NCBI GenBank assembly: GCA_019426215.1
Contig: CM033395.1
Coordinates: 17,226,569 to 17,290,568 of the forward strand
Direction: 5' to 3'
DNA length: 64,000 bases
From: Buddleja alternifolia
Taxonomy: Eukaryota; Streptophyta; Magnoliopsida; Lamiales; Scrophulariaceae
The notes beneath the pieces are model-generated. The model did no database searches. It was given only the letters and a program-made list of their open reading frames with translations, and was not told the DNA's origin. The position numbers and the translations under genes were made by a program. Shown here piece by piece: positions 36,569-47,980 of the stretch (position 1 is its first letter; each line of letters begins with the position of its first letter).

Positions 36569-38234
36569 TGACACGCTAAAAGCTAACGTGCTATAATAGC
36601 AAGTGCACTAGACGTGTGTAGTAATAAGTGGACAAAAAGTCCGGGTTGTCGAACCACAAGGACTTGAATTCTAGTTAATGATTTTCGATAAAAGATAAGA
36701 CAATTAAAGTAAAGTGCAAGAAAAAGATTAAACAAACGAAGAACCAAAGAGAAACGTACTATAGATTTAATCTCACGTATGATACAATGACTAAGGCACA
36801 TGCTACAACCGAATCTACTCGTCAATATATATGAGCTACTCTTCGAATTATTAGACTCCTATTGCTTTGGTGGAAACTCCTAAATTAACTATTACCCGAT
36901 GTCTCGGCACATAATAATCCTATGATTAATTGACGGTTCTCTAAATATGTCTATCCGAGAATCTAATCAAAAATCACGCATTAACGTTCTAGAGCTTCCC
37001 CGAACGAATCCGGCTAACAACACCCGGGAATCTTTACCTATTTCTAGGGCAATCCCTCATTTGTTTCGGATGATGTGTTAATTCTCTTGCACCCTAATCT
37101 ATTTTCTCTCGAACAACTAGATTAGGCAAGATAGCAAGCATATGGTGATCAAACACATGATTGGAATAAAAGCATAGAATTAACACACAAAGCAATAGGA
37201 GAATTAATACAAAGAGCAACTTCACATATATTGATTCATAAATTTGGCCTTCACATGGCCTTAGTTCTACAATATTAGCCTCTCATCAAAGCCTTAAGAA
37301 AATCTAATACAAACATATACATACTCATGGAAATAAACATGTAAATGCAAATAATTAAAACTCCCTCAATTGATTGATGATGGATCTTTGCTCTTCAACT
37401 TCAATCCTTAACTCCTCTCTCTTTGTTCCCCTCCAAAAGTGATCAAGAATGGTGATCAATGATGATGAGTGAAAAGTGATGGCCAAAATGCCTTTCTCTC
37501 TCCCCTCCTCCCAGATGTCTCGGTCAATTGTGCTCAAAAATGCTTTAAGAAGACCACACAAATCAGCTCCTAGTGTGTGTCCCCCCTAGTGTGTCCTCCA
37601 CTACTCTTAAAGTGAGTAATATAAAATTCCCTAAAGTAGATCTATTAAGAAACATACTTATGACATCCCTCTCATACATGTGATGACCTCTTGGCTTTAA
37701 ATGTTCCATTCCCCCATCAAATGATGATCTTTTGGCTGAAAAGAATCTCAATTCGGGTGTGGACACGCCTAGGCGTGGCATTACGGCGCTTGGGCGCGGG
37801 ATTCAGAATGCTGAAATTAAATGCAATGTATCCTGCGCAGCAATCGTATTTCATTCATAACTTTCTCCACGAAACTCCGATTTGGATGATTCAAGTCCTC
37901 ATTTGAAGCTAACACATAGTTCTACAACATTGTAGAAGGGAACTTCATCCAATTCGGCCTCTAAACATACAGAAATAGCGCTCGAACGTGGAAAGTGGTG
38001 TAGATACGGCGCCCGGGCGTGGGCAAGATGGCGCCTAGGCGTAGGGGTGCGTAGCAATTTGGCCTAAACTTGTTTTATACGTCATTTTTCATCCCGTTCT
38101 TTGATTGTATCCATTTAAGACCTGAAATCACTTAATGCACGAATTAAACGTACATGTGGCAAGAATCAAGCGATAAATGAACCTAAGACATAAACGCAAA
38201 GGGGCTTAAAAACACGTAAAAATGCCTCTTATCA
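36569..38234 (-). repeat. 3' LTR of Athila copy 2
   Basis: On the minus strand it runs TGATAAGAGGC to TTTTAGCGTGTCA. It is bounded outside by ACTCG and inside by the polypurine tract (38235-38252). Four CGCCTAGGCG-like motifs occur in U3 (about 37768, 37788, 38009 and 38031). Confidence 0.96.
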
Positions 38235-39874
38235 ACACCCCCACACTTATCAATTGATCGTCCTCGAGCAATAAGAGTTTTAAGATAAGGAAACATCATC
38301 AATCAAAGAGAGAAACAAAAAGAAAACTACCTAACTCACTTTCGTGGAGTAAACGGTTGCATTTAGCGAATGCAACAAGCCTTTGAACCTTTTAGTTACC
38401 TCAAAGGACGAGTTATAGTCTCGTGAGGGTTTGCAGACGATATACCCACAAAATCGAAAGATTTTCAACCCCGATCACTCAACGTAAATTACAATGATTA
38501 ATAGCACACAATGGTATGAATTCATCTGTTTAAGCTCATATTACAAATATATACACATCACACATTTGCTCATGTTACGCCTTAACATTGAAAAGATCAT
38601 CCTAAGGGTGTAGTGTAATAAATCTCAAGTATTATAGTCAAGTGGCATTCTTACCACTTTTCAAACATTAACCCCATATTTATCAACTTTTGATTATTCA
38701 CATGGTACGAGAATTGAATACAACTTCATAGCCACTTAAAAATTCATCACTTCATTCCACTTTCGGATTTATCTTATGCACTTTCAACTCGAAACATTAG
38801 AGGCTAGACCATGTGCAATGTTTGATCCTCTTAGGCTTTCTATGACACCCGTGTAACGAGTTTTAGGCCAATAACTCCTAAACCAGATGGCTTTAGGGTA
38901 TCAAATGTGGAGACATTCCTAAGGGCTTAATCGCTCGAGTGTCAAAGGCCACAAAATCAAACTAGGTCCTTATTCACTTAACACTTGCATTGGCTTGAGC
39001 TTAGCTCAAATTAGCAAAATAGTACAGTATTCTAGGCATGGTGCTCTTCGCCCCCAGTATTTATTAAGCCTGACTTTTTCAGTCATACCAATGTTCAACC
39101 TCTTTTTATTATTATTAAGCACACGAAGTTAACGTTCTCAACTCATAACACATGTGAAAATTCTAAGTTGATATTTCCGGGATCAAGCCTTTAAGTGTTT
39201 CAAAATGATTGCCCACTCAACTCCTCTACCTTCGATTTAGGTGCATATGTGAATCATCTTAAGGTTAATCTAGTCTAGTTAGGATCCCATAAGCAAAGAA
39301 CGATGTGTATAGCCATTAAAAACCAAATTGATAGAGAAAACATACCATGTATTCAAATTAACCATACTCAATGCCTCAAGTGAAGGGTTGAAATTCTATC
39401 CAAAAAAAAAAAAAATTAAAATTGCACACATTTCACATGTAGAGGTACAGCACCCCCCAAACTTGGACCGAAATATGTAAAACATGAATCAACATGACTA
39501 TAATGGATCTAGTATACCATATACCCCCCCACACTTATCATGAACATTGTCCTCAATGTTTGAAAAAAAAAAGAAGGGCAAAGTACACGTCACCATGGGG
39601 AAGCTGAAAAGCAAACCCGAGTCCACTTAAGGCAATCAAGTCCACGGATGGCAATCACTGTGTCGATCACTACATAGGTAAACAAATGCTAGCCATACAG
39701 AGCATCAAACATTGGATAGAATAGAATAAAACAAAACGAGACAAACAAAAAATGAGAAACATGCATGGAAAGAAAACATCAAGCATCCAAACATAAAACA
39801 TAAAATATCCAACAACCCAACAAAAGATATCCAAAAACAAAAAGAAACATGCATGGAAATAAAACAAGATAAGC
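38235..39874 (-). other. Athila copy 2 3' non-coding region
   Basis: Equivalent to 465-2110 of copy 1. The polypurine tract abuts the LTR at 38235-38252; the second TGATAAGTGTGGGGG-type site is at about 39524-39539. No coding frame is supported. Confidence 0.75.
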
Positions 39875-41181
39875 CTAATCGGTGGTGCCAAAACGGTCAA
39901 TGTAATCCTCATCCGCTCCGCCGAGATCATCCAAATCAATCAACGGGCTACCCTCATCATTATGAGCCTCATCATCACCTCCTTTAGGAATGAGAGCACC
40001 TGACTCGTGCATATCTGCGGGCTGCTGAGGCGGGGGGTGCGGGTAAGGTGGAGGAGCAGAATAATCAAACGGCCCCCAACCGACAAACGCATCATGCTCT
40101 ACAAAAAGCTGACGGAATTAAGCACAAGTGTCGGACATGACCACCCTCATCTCATCTCGCAACTCATCCCTCAATTCATCCTTTAATTGTCTAATGGCGG
40201 CGGCATCCATAGGTGGAAACTGTGGGGAGCTAGTAGACCTGGATGAAGACGGGCGAGGCCTCTTGGAAGTAGCTGGTGGTGGAGGAGCCTGGGAGTCGTC
40301 ATCTACCACGGTGAGATAAGAACCAGGAAGCTCAGTACGCTCCATAGAAAATGTGGGAACCTTAGCCGCCTTGCATAAAGCTGTGATCAGTGACGGGAGA
40401 ATGATGGGAATCTTCCGAGTGGGACCTTCTCCCTTTTGCTTAGCCAATTCTTTGTTAATCAACGGCCCTAACTCATTCTTCAACTTCCTAAAGTGGTCCG
40501 TCAAAGACTTGTGGATTACCCGGGCAAAGTCCACAGCTTTCTTGGACATAATAGCGTAGATGAGGGTAGCCCGTTCCTTGTTTGCCTCTGATCGATTGGT
40601 ACTCGGTATTAAATTGAATCGGATGAAGTCGAGCCAGAAAGCAGCCTCGGGTAATAGAGCCCTACGGGGGACATGAGCTTCTCCGGGTACCCATTCCCAC
40701 CCCTCTCGGCCAATAACCCGCAAAATATCCGACAGGCTAACTCGGAGGCGCCCTGCATTGTAAAGAGTGGTGAACTCGCATGTCTGAGGGGTCGGGGTGC
40801 CTATGCTCTCCCTAATCTGTCTCAACTCATAATTGACATGTTTGCCCCGGACCAAAAGGGTAGTCCCCAGCCATCCTCGTGTCTCAATCTCATCATAAAC
40901 CCCGGAGCTGAAGAATTCCAAGACCCAAGGAAGACGAATGGCCTCGGGCTTTTGACAGAAAAACTGTAAGCGATGAAACTGTATCAATTCGTGCACAGAG
41001 GGCTGTCCCCGGGTGGTTAAATAGTGCTCCTTAATAAGGGTGCGGGGGGTGCTCAAACTCTGACACATAATTTGGACTTGGGAGTTTTCAAAACGGTATT
41101 ATCGGGAGTCTCGGGCTCATTAGAGGAACCCTCACCCACTTTTTTCTTACCCTTGGACGGTCTGTTGGTAGTTCTCGTCAT
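39875..41181 (-). pseudogene. Athila post-pol ORF (putative plant transposon protein), broken
   Basis: The frame begins at 41181 with a short basic start (TTNRPSKGKKKVGEG) and shifts by one base near 41068. It then runs as a 316-aa stretch (RLPWVLEFFSSGVYDEIETR, SLSDILRVIGREGWEWVPGE, EAAFWLDFIRFNLIPSTNRS) typical of the plant transposon protein domain found after pol in Athila elements. A TAA near 40116 replaces the Tyr codon of copy 1, cutting off the proline-rich and acidic tail; the original stop is at 39875-39877. The product's role is unknown. Some authors call it env-like, but no signal peptide or obvious membrane anchor is visible here. Confidence 0.82.
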
Positions 41182-42298
41182 TTGCAACAACAATGATCAA
41201 CTTCTCAACTACTCAAATCAACCCAAATGCAACCAACCAAATACAACAATCGTCAACGCCCAACAACACACCAAAATCAGAGAGCAACCCACAATCTAGC
41301 AACAATCCATGGATTTAACCGATTCCTCAATTCTTTAAGCAATAATCCACAATTTAATCAACAAAATAGCATCCAATTTCAACAACAACAACCCACAAAT
41401 TCAATTTCAACCCACCAATTGATAACAATAGATCATCCAATTCAACAACAACAACCCTCAATTTTTTTTTTGATTACGATCCACAAATTCAATAGAAATC
41501 CTCAAAAAAAAAATTCAATCCACAATCGGACGAAGCCCCAAATAATCCTCAAAATATAATGTAAGGCACCTACTCGTCGTCTATGAATCGGAAATGGAAG
41601 AAGGGTAAAGCCAAAACTCACCTTTTTCCCCAAAATTTTCGCACCGAGTTGGATGTGAAGGAGGGGTCACTGTGCAGCGAGTGATGTTGATGGAAAGTGG
41701 CGGTGAAACACGGTGGAGATGGCCGGAAAAGGTGAGAGTGTCGCCGGAAATCGCTTGGGAGAGGAGTTGTGAAGAGTTTGTGAAGAATTTTGACCGTTTG
41801 ACCCACAAATTTGTTTAAATTAGAAACGGGCGCCTAGGCGCGCGTGTTTGGGCGCCTAGGCGCGCGACACAACGTCCTGGAATTTTTTACTGGTAATGCC
41901 CGCGCCTAGGCGGGCGTTGTTTCGGCGCTTGGGCGCCCCTTTCAGAACCGGGCGCCTAGGCGCCTGTTTTCTCGGCGCTTGGGCGCCCCTTTCAGAATCG
42001 GGCGCCTAGGCGCCTGTTTTCTCGGCGCTTGGGCGCCCCTTTCAGAACCGGGCGCCTAGGCGGCTGTTTTCTCGGCGCTTGGGCGCCCCATTCGGAAATA
42101 TTTTGTAAAGAATTTCATTTCCTGTTTCAAAAGGGAAGAGACAAAACACTTAAAACACAAACTAACAAAGATGTAAGACTAGAAAATAAAGCAACAAACG
42201 GGATAATAAGGGAAAAAGAAAAGGAAACGGAAAGAAAACATGGGTTGCCTCCCAAGAAGCGCTAGTTTAGAGTCATTAGCTCGACTGAAAGCGAAGAA
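41182..42298 (-). other. Athila spacer between pol and the post-pol ORF
   Basis: This is non-coding DNA with three parts: a CAA/TTG-rich stretch (about 41200-41480), a promoter- or leader-like segment (41580-41810), and a GC-rich tandem array (41828-42096). A transcription start for the downstream ORF could lie here, but that is inference. Confidence 0.6.
41828..42096. repeat. Tandem array of 50-bp units built from GGCGCCTAGGCGCC and GGCGCTTGGGCGCC
   Basis: Unit starts (GAAC/GAAT) at 41945, 41995 and 42045, with a degenerate unit to 42095, give an exact 50-bp period. Each unit holds two GC-rich near-palindromes 20-25 bp apart. Older, more diverged copies extend left to 41828. About ten motif copies in 270 bp. 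Confidence 0.93.
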
Positions 42299-43537
42299 TC
42301 ACGAAGGGTCCGCGAGGATGAAGGACTCTTTGTCTCTTGGTCCATCCATCCCTAAGTAAGGTTTTAGACGTTGAGCGTTGACCAAGAAAGTATGTCCTTT
42401 ATCTGTTGTAAGCTTGACGGCGCCGGATGGATAGACCTGGGAAATCAAAAATGGGCCCGACCATCGAGACTTAAGCTTCCCGGGGAAGAGTCGGAGTCGA
42501 GAGTTGTATAGCAACACCCGCTCTCCCTTGTGGAATTCCCGGGGGAGAATATGTTTGTCATGCCACATTTTGGTCCGCTCCTTATAGAGTTTTGCGTTCT
42601 CATAGGCAAGATGACGCCATTCTTCGAGCTCGTTGAGTTGTAGCAAACGTTGTGTACCTACACTTTGAGAGTCAAAATTTAGAAACTTAATGGCCCAATA
42701 AGCACGATGCTCGAGTTCAACGGGCAAGTGACATGTTTTGCCAAAAACAAGACGATACGGGGACATGCCAATTGGGGTTTTATAGGTGGTCCGATAAGCC
42801 CAAAGAGCATCATCCAATTTAAGGGACCAATCCTTTCTTGATGCGTTGACAGTTTTTTCTAAAATACGCTTAATCTCCCTATTCGAGACCTCCACTTGGC
42901 CACTAGTTTGTGGGTGATATGGGGTCGAAATTTTATGCTTCACCCCGTACTTGGTCAATAAAAGTTCAAACTGCCTGTTGCAGAAGTGGGTGCCCCCGTC
43001 ACTAATGATGGCTCGGGGAGTTCCAAATCGAGTAAAAATATGCTTCTTCAGAAAACGAGTGACAACCCGAGCATCATTAGTAGGCAAGGCCACGGCTTCC
43101 ACCCATTTGGAGACATAGTCTACCGCAACAAGGATATATTTATTTGAACAAGAACTGGGGAAAGGGCCCATGAAATCCACACCCCATACATCAAACAACT
43201 CACACTCTAACATGCTATTTAAGGGCGTTTCATGATGTTTAGAGATGTTCCCCATTCGTTGACAGCGATCACAAGATTTGACATAATGATGTGCATCTTT
43301 AACAAGAGTAGGCCAGAAGAAACCTGATTGGAGGATCTTAGCTACCGTTTTGGAAGGCCCAAAATGGCCACCTACCGCCATATCATGACAATGAGATAGG
43401 ATAGCATGCACGTCCGTTTCGGGTATGCAACGTCGAATTAAACCATCTGCACAAACTTTGAATAAAAAGGGTTCGTCCCAAAGATATTGCTTTACATCAG
43501 ATAGAAATTTCTTCTTTTGATGAAAAGTGATATCCGG
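42299..43537 (-). pseudogene. Athila integrase (pol 3' part, behind a frameshift)
   Basis: After a frameshift near 43535-43540 the pol frame continues to a stop at 42299. The integrase has its HHCC zinc-binding domain (GGHFG, then [14 protein letters not shown]), the catalytic DDE residues ([17 protein letters not shown], and the Glu in [10 protein letters not shown]) and a C-terminal [16 protein letters not shown] segment. Intact relatives insert the cDNA copy into the genome. All active-site residues are present, so only the frameshift separates it from the upstream RT frame. Confidence 0.9.
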
Positions 43538-46500
43538 GGAAGACGGCCCGTAACAATGTAATTGGCAAAGTTAGCATACCAAGGTGAAATTTTTTCAGAA
43601 ATAGCAAGGAGGTGTTCATCCGGGAATTCCTCACGAATTGGTGTCTCATCTAACGGATCATTCACTAGCTCTAATCGTGAGAGGTGGTCGGCTACTACAT
43701 TTTCGGTGCCTTTCTTGTCTTTTATCTCTAAATCAAATTCTTGGAGTAACAAAATCCACCTAAGAAGTCTTGGTTTAGCATCTTTCTTGGCAAGCAAATA
43801 TTTTAAAGCCGAATGATCGGTGTAAACTATCACTTTGTTTAGCACGAGGTAAGAGTGGAATTTATCGAATGCAAAGACTATGGCGAGTAATTCTTTTTCC
43901 GTGGTGGCATAATTCAATTGTGCATCGTTAAGAGTTTTACTAGCATAGTAAATGGTTCGAAATACCTTTTCCTTCCTTTGGCCAAGGACCGCTCCAACCG
44001 CGGTGTCACTCGCATCACACATCAATTCGAATGGTAAGCTCCAATCGGGGGATGACATGATAGGGGCGGAAACTAAGCGTTCCTTCAAATCAAGAAAGGC
44101 CTGCATACAAGAAGAATTGAAATCAAAAGGTGCATCTTTAACAAGCAAATTAGACAACGGTTTCGCAATTTTAGAGAAATTCAAGATGAATCGCCTATAG
44201 AAACCAGCATGCCCGAGAAAACTCCTAACAGCTTTTACCGATGTGGGCGGGGGAAGTTTTTCAATGACCTCAATCTTGGCTTGGTCCACTTCGATCCCTT
44301 TTTGAGAGATCTTGTGGCCAAGCACAATCCCCTCCCGGACCATTAAATGGCATTTTTCCCAATTCAAAACAAGGTTGGTTTCTTCACAACGTTTAAGCAC
44401 AACATTTAGATGAGCAAGACAAATATCAAAAGTTGTTCCGAAAACAGAAAAGTCATCCATAAAAATTTCAAGGAAGTCTTCAACCATATCATGAAAAATA
44501 GCCATCATGCATCTTTGAAAAGTGGCCGGGGCATTACACAAGCCAAATGGCATCCTTCTATAAGCAAATGTGCCATAAGGACAAGTGAAAGTGGTTTTCT
44601 CTTGGTCCTCAGGATCTATGGCAATTTGATTATAGCCGGAGTAACCATCTAGAAAACAATAGAAATCATGCCCCGCTAATCGTTCAAGCATTTGGTCAAT
44701 AAAGGGGAGGAGGAAATGATCCTTACGTGTGGCATCATTCAACTTACGGTAATCTATACATACACGCCACCCACTAATTATACGAGTTGGGATAAGCTCA
44801 TTATTCGCATTCTCAATTACCGTTATCCCCCCTTTCTTAGGCACCACTTGGGTAGGGCTCACCCACGCACTATCAGAAATAGGATAGATTATACCTGAGT
44901 CGAGCAGTTTAATCACTTCCTTCTTTACTACCTCTTGGATTTGTGGGTTTGATCTCCTTTGGGGTTGGCGTGTAGGCTTGGTGGAGTCCTCCATAAGTAT
45001 TTTGTGCATACATATTGCTGGACTAATGCCTTTGATGTCCGCAAGTTTCCACCCAAAAGCCCGTTTGTGAGATCTCAACACCGTCATTAATTGCTCTTCT
45101 TGTGATCCTGAAAGAGATGAGGAAATGATCAATGGGAGTGTTTCGTCGTCGTTCAAGTACACATATTTAAGGTGGGAGGGGAGGGGTTTGAGTTCGAGAG
45201 AGGGGGGTTCTTCAATAGATGGGCGAGGTGATCCTGACAATGATCTATCAACTTTGATGAATCCTCCCGAATGAGAGGAAGATTTGTACTCCAAGCTTAG
45301 AACCTTTTCCACTAGATCATCTTTCTCCGAGTCCACTTGCATGGATTTCATAAGATTCTGTTCGAGAGAATTTTCAATTGTATTGTCCTGTAAATACTCA
45401 ACAATCAAATGGTCAAATGTATCAATTCGATAACACGAGTCATGATCAATAGGATGTTTAAGGACTTTGTAAACATCAAAGGTAACTTTGTCATCGCCCA
45501 CATTCAAGGTAAGCTTACCATTAGCAATGTCAATTACCGCCTTACCCGTGGCTAGGAATGGTCTCCCTAGGATTAATGGTACCTCCACATCTTCTTCCAT
45601 GTCGAGTACTACGAAATCAACGGGAAAATAAAACTTGTCGACTTGGACAATAACGTCTTCGATTATCCCCTTGGGCCTCTTGATCGATCGGTCGGCTAGT
45701 TGAAGGCTCATTGAGGTCGGCTTGGGATTTCCAAGGCCTAGCTTTTTAAACAGTGAGTATGGAAGAAGATTGATGCTGGCCCCCGAGTCACATAACACCT
45801 TCTTGAATGATAGGGATCCAATCGTGCATGGGATTGTGAGACTCCCGGGATCTTGGAGCTTAGTTGGCAATTTATTGAGTAATACGGCGGAGCATTCTTC
45901 CGTGAGGCACACCGTCTCATTCTCTTCCCACTTCTGCTTGTTGGAGAGTATGTCCTTGAAGAACTTCACATAATTCGGCATTTGGAGAATGGCGTCAATA
46001 AACGGAATATTAATTCTCACTTCCCGAAGGATTGCCAAAATTCGAAGAAAGCTCGGATCCATCTCCTTTTTCTTCTTTTTGTGAGCATTTAGGAAGGGGA
46101 GACGAACTTCGATAGGGGGAGAAAGCGTTGGATTAGACGGATGAAAACCCACTGAAACAGTAGGCGGCGCCTGGGCGCGTATATCGGCGCCTAGGCGCGG
46201 ATCTGTTGGCGCCTGGGCGTGCATTTCTGGGCGCTCGGGCGCGGGATGCAGAACATATGCATCTGGCAGGTTTGTGGGTGGCGCCTGGGCGCGTATATTG
46301 GCGCCTAGGCGCGTATCTGTAGGCGCCTGGGCGTGCAGGTCGGGGCGCTCGGGCGCGGGAAACAGAGAATTTTGTCCAGAACAGGGTAGATCACGCGCCT
46401 GGGCGTGCATGTCGGGGCGCTCGGGCGCGGATGTACTGGCAGTGTCATTCTCCAATTGTTTGCCATTTCTCAAGGCTATGGCATTGCATTGGGCCTTCGG

Positions 46501-47811
46501 ATTCTTTTTCGTGTCGCTTGGGAGAGTCCCCGGGGCTCTACCGTTAACCGCATTAGAAAGTTGCCCTACTTGTGTTCGCAAATCCTTCATCTCCATACAC
46601 ATATCCTTTATCATACCCCGAAGTTCGTTGAAAGATGTATCGGACTTTTTCATGTGAGCATCTAGTTTCTCATCGATTGTGGGAGGTCGCATTTGCACTT
46701 GACCTTGACCTTGTCCATTGAAATTGCCTTGCCTCGGGGGTGGGTTATTGAAGGGTGGTCGTGGAGCTTGATAGATCCCCGGTTGATAGATCCCCGGTTG
46801 TGCGTTCTGTGCGGGGTTGGGCCTTTTTGGAAAATTCTCGGGTATATGAAAGTTCACCCGAGGTTTATTTTGATTCCCCACATAATTAACATTGCCAACC
46901 TCCGGTTCCAAGACTACTACTTCCTCTACTACTTCCTCAATACAAGCAACCTTTTTAGAGGATGAGGCCTCTTCATCGTCGGGGTAAAGCTCGTCTTCTC
47001 GGGCCAACTGTTCGACTTTGTCCCATACACTTTGACAGTCTAACCCAAGGAGATCTCCTCCCGCACCCGCGTTGAGTCTATGCCGAATACGTGACCTAAC
47101 CCCATCATAGAAATGGAGTACTTGTTCATTCAACCCAAAATTATGATCGGGACATTTACGGAGCATGCCCTTATATCTAGCCCAAGCCTCGGCTAAAGAT
47201 TCATTGCTCCTTTGCCTAAACCCTTTTATATTACTCCGTAGCTCATTGATTTTTGAGGGTGGAAAGAATTTATTTAAAAAGGCATCGACCAACTCACTCC
47301 ATGTTGTAATAGATTGTGGAGGTAAGGATTTGTACCATGTTGTCGCCCTATCCTTCAATGAGAAATGGAAGACTCTTAGACGAATCGCATCAAGATCTCG
47401 TGGGTGATATTGAATGGTCACAAGAGCCTCATCTATGGTTTCCAAATGAGCGTGTGGTGATTCGTGCGGTTCTCCATAGAAAGGATCTCCTTGCACCATA
47501 TTAAAAATGTGAGCCGGAATGTGGTAGTTTGGTGTGAAGAAATTAGGCACGACTACGGGCCCCGGAATGGTATGGACCCTAGGTGGTAAGCTACCCCGAA
47601 CCGACGGGAGTTGTGGAGGAGGTACCGCTTGCATGGCTTGTAGAACACCTTGTAACCACTCCCTAGTTTCCGGTGAGTTCATGTCCGGGAAATTTCCATT
47701 TGGGTTTTGGTTGAGATTATTGGCCATTTCTCTTGCTCGCCTACTAGTCCTAAGAACTCGTTCAATTTCAGGCTCCAACTCGTATAGAGGCTTGTTTGAG
47801 GAGCGGGTCAT
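43492..47811 (-). CDS. Athila gag-protease-reverse transcriptase-RNase H polyprotein
   Basis: The long frame starts most plausibly at 47811 ([20 protein letters not shown]), although it is open to 47862. In order: gag ([36 protein letters not shown], residues about 140-230); a proline-rich region and the Athila hallmark [16 protein letters not shown]; a motif-driven repeat region at about 450-560; aspartic protease with [10 protein letters not shown] (about 675); reverse transcriptase with [25 protein letters not shown] and FMDDFSVFG (about 950-1120, using FMDD rather than YVDD, as is usual in Athila); and RNase H with [24 protein letters not shown] and ADHLSRL. It ends in a frameshifted tail at 43492. 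The catalytic residues look intact. Confidence 0.92.
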   Translation of the reverse strand: MTRSSNKPLYELEPEIERVLRTSRRAREMANNLNQNPNGNFPDMNSPETREWLQGVLQAMQAVPPPQLPSVRGSLPPRVHTIPGPVVVPNFFTPNYHIPAHIFNMVQGDPFYGEPHESPHAHLETIDEALVTIQYHPRDLDAIRLRVFHFSLKDRATTWYKSLPPQSITTWSELVDAFLNKFFPPSKINELRSNIKGFRQRSNESLAEAWARYKGMLRKCPDHNFGLNEQVLHFYDGVRSRIRHRLNAGAGGDLLGLDCQSVWDKVEQLAREDELYPDDEEASSSKKVACIEEVVEEVVVLEPEVGNVNYVGNQNKPRVNFHIPENFPKRPNPAQNAQPGIYQPGIYQAPRPPFNNPPPRQGNFNGQGQGQVQMRPPTIDEKLDAHMKKSDTSFNELRGMIKDMCMEMKDLRTQVGQLSNAVNGRAPGTLPSDTKKNPKAQCNAIALRNGKQLENDTASTSAPERPDMHAQARDLPCSGQNSLFPAPERPDLHAQAPTDTRLGANIRAQAPPTNLPDAYVLHPAPERPEMHAQAPTDPRLGADIRAQAPPTVSVGFHPSNPTLSPPIEVRLPFLNAHKKKKKEMDPSFLRILAILREVRINIPFIDAILQMPNYVKFFKDILSNKQKWEENETVCLTEECSAVLLNKLPTKLQDPGSLTIPCTIGSLSFKKVLCDSGASINLLPYSLFKKLGLGNPKPTSMSLQLADRSIKRPKGIIEDVIVQVDKFYFPVDFVVLDMEEDVEVPLILGRPFLATGKAVIDIANGKLTLNVGDDKVTFDVYKVLKHPIDHDSCYRIDTFDHLIVEYLQDNTIENSLEQNLMKSMQVDSEKDDLVEKVLSLEYKSSSHSGGFIKVDRSLSGSPRPSIEEPPSLELKPLPSHLKYVYLNDDETLPLIISSSLSGSQEEQLMTVLRSHKRAFGWKLADIKGISPAICMHKILMEDSTKPTRQPQRRSNPQIQEVVKKEVIKLLDSGIIYPISDSAWVSPTQVVPKKGGITVIENANNELIPTRIISGWRVCIDYRKLNDATRKDHFLLPFIDQMLERLAGHDFYCFLDGYSGYNQIAIDPEDQEKTTFTCPYGTFAYRRMPFGLCNAPATFQRCMMAIFHDMVEDFLEIFMDDFSVFGTTFDICLAHLNVVLKRCEETNLVLNWEKCHLMVREGIVLGHKISQKGIEVDQAKIEVIEKLPPPTSVKAVRSFLGHAGFYRRFILNFSKIAKPLSNLLVKDAPFDFNSSCMQAFLDLKERLVSAPIMSSPDWSLPFELMCDASDTAVGAVLGQRKEKVFRTIYYASKTLNDAQLNYATTEKELLAIVFAFDKFHSYLVLNKVIVYTDHSALKYLLAKKDAKPRLLRWILLLQEFDLEIKDKKGTENVVADHLSRLELVNDPLDETPIREEFPDEHLLAISEKISPWYANFANYIVTGRLPRISLFIKRRNFYLM
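46165..46433 (-). repeat. In-frame array of GC-rich palindromes inside Athila gag
   Basis: Ten copies of GGCGCCTGGGCG, GGCGCCTAGGCG or GGCGCTCGGGCG lie in the coding frame. They translate as recurring RAQAP, HAQAP, PRLGA and APERP peptides. The same DNA motif fills the non-coding array at 41828-42096 and both LTRs. Confidence 0.93.
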
Positions 47812-47956
47812 GCACCTCAAGAACCTAACAATTAAATACAAGAACAAAATTAGACTAATCACGAAAATAAAAGAAAATCAAGAAATAAACGAAAACTAAG
47901 AATTATAAAAAATGTAAACGAAAATAAAAATATAAAAAAAAACTAAAATAAACAAG

Positions 47957-47974
47957 TCCCCGGCAACGGCGCCA
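47957..47974 (-). other. Primer binding site, tRNA-Asp type
   Basis: Minus strand TGGCGCCGTTGCCGGGGA, six bases inside the 5' LTR. It is complementary to a plant tRNA-Asp 3' end, the usual primer of Athila elements. Confidence 0.85.
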
Positions 47975-47980
47975 AAAACT

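Noticed and set aside
36583..36825. 80-codon frame repeated identically at 47995-48237
   Set aside because: Both copies lie in the two LTRs of one element; identity reflects LTR duplication, not a gene.
41227..41559. Open frame of 110 codons rich in Gln and Asn, antisense to the Athila spacer
   Set aside because: It arises from a CAA-rich low-complexity stretch and shows no domain; the corresponding part of copy 1 is outside the window, so conservation cannot be tested.
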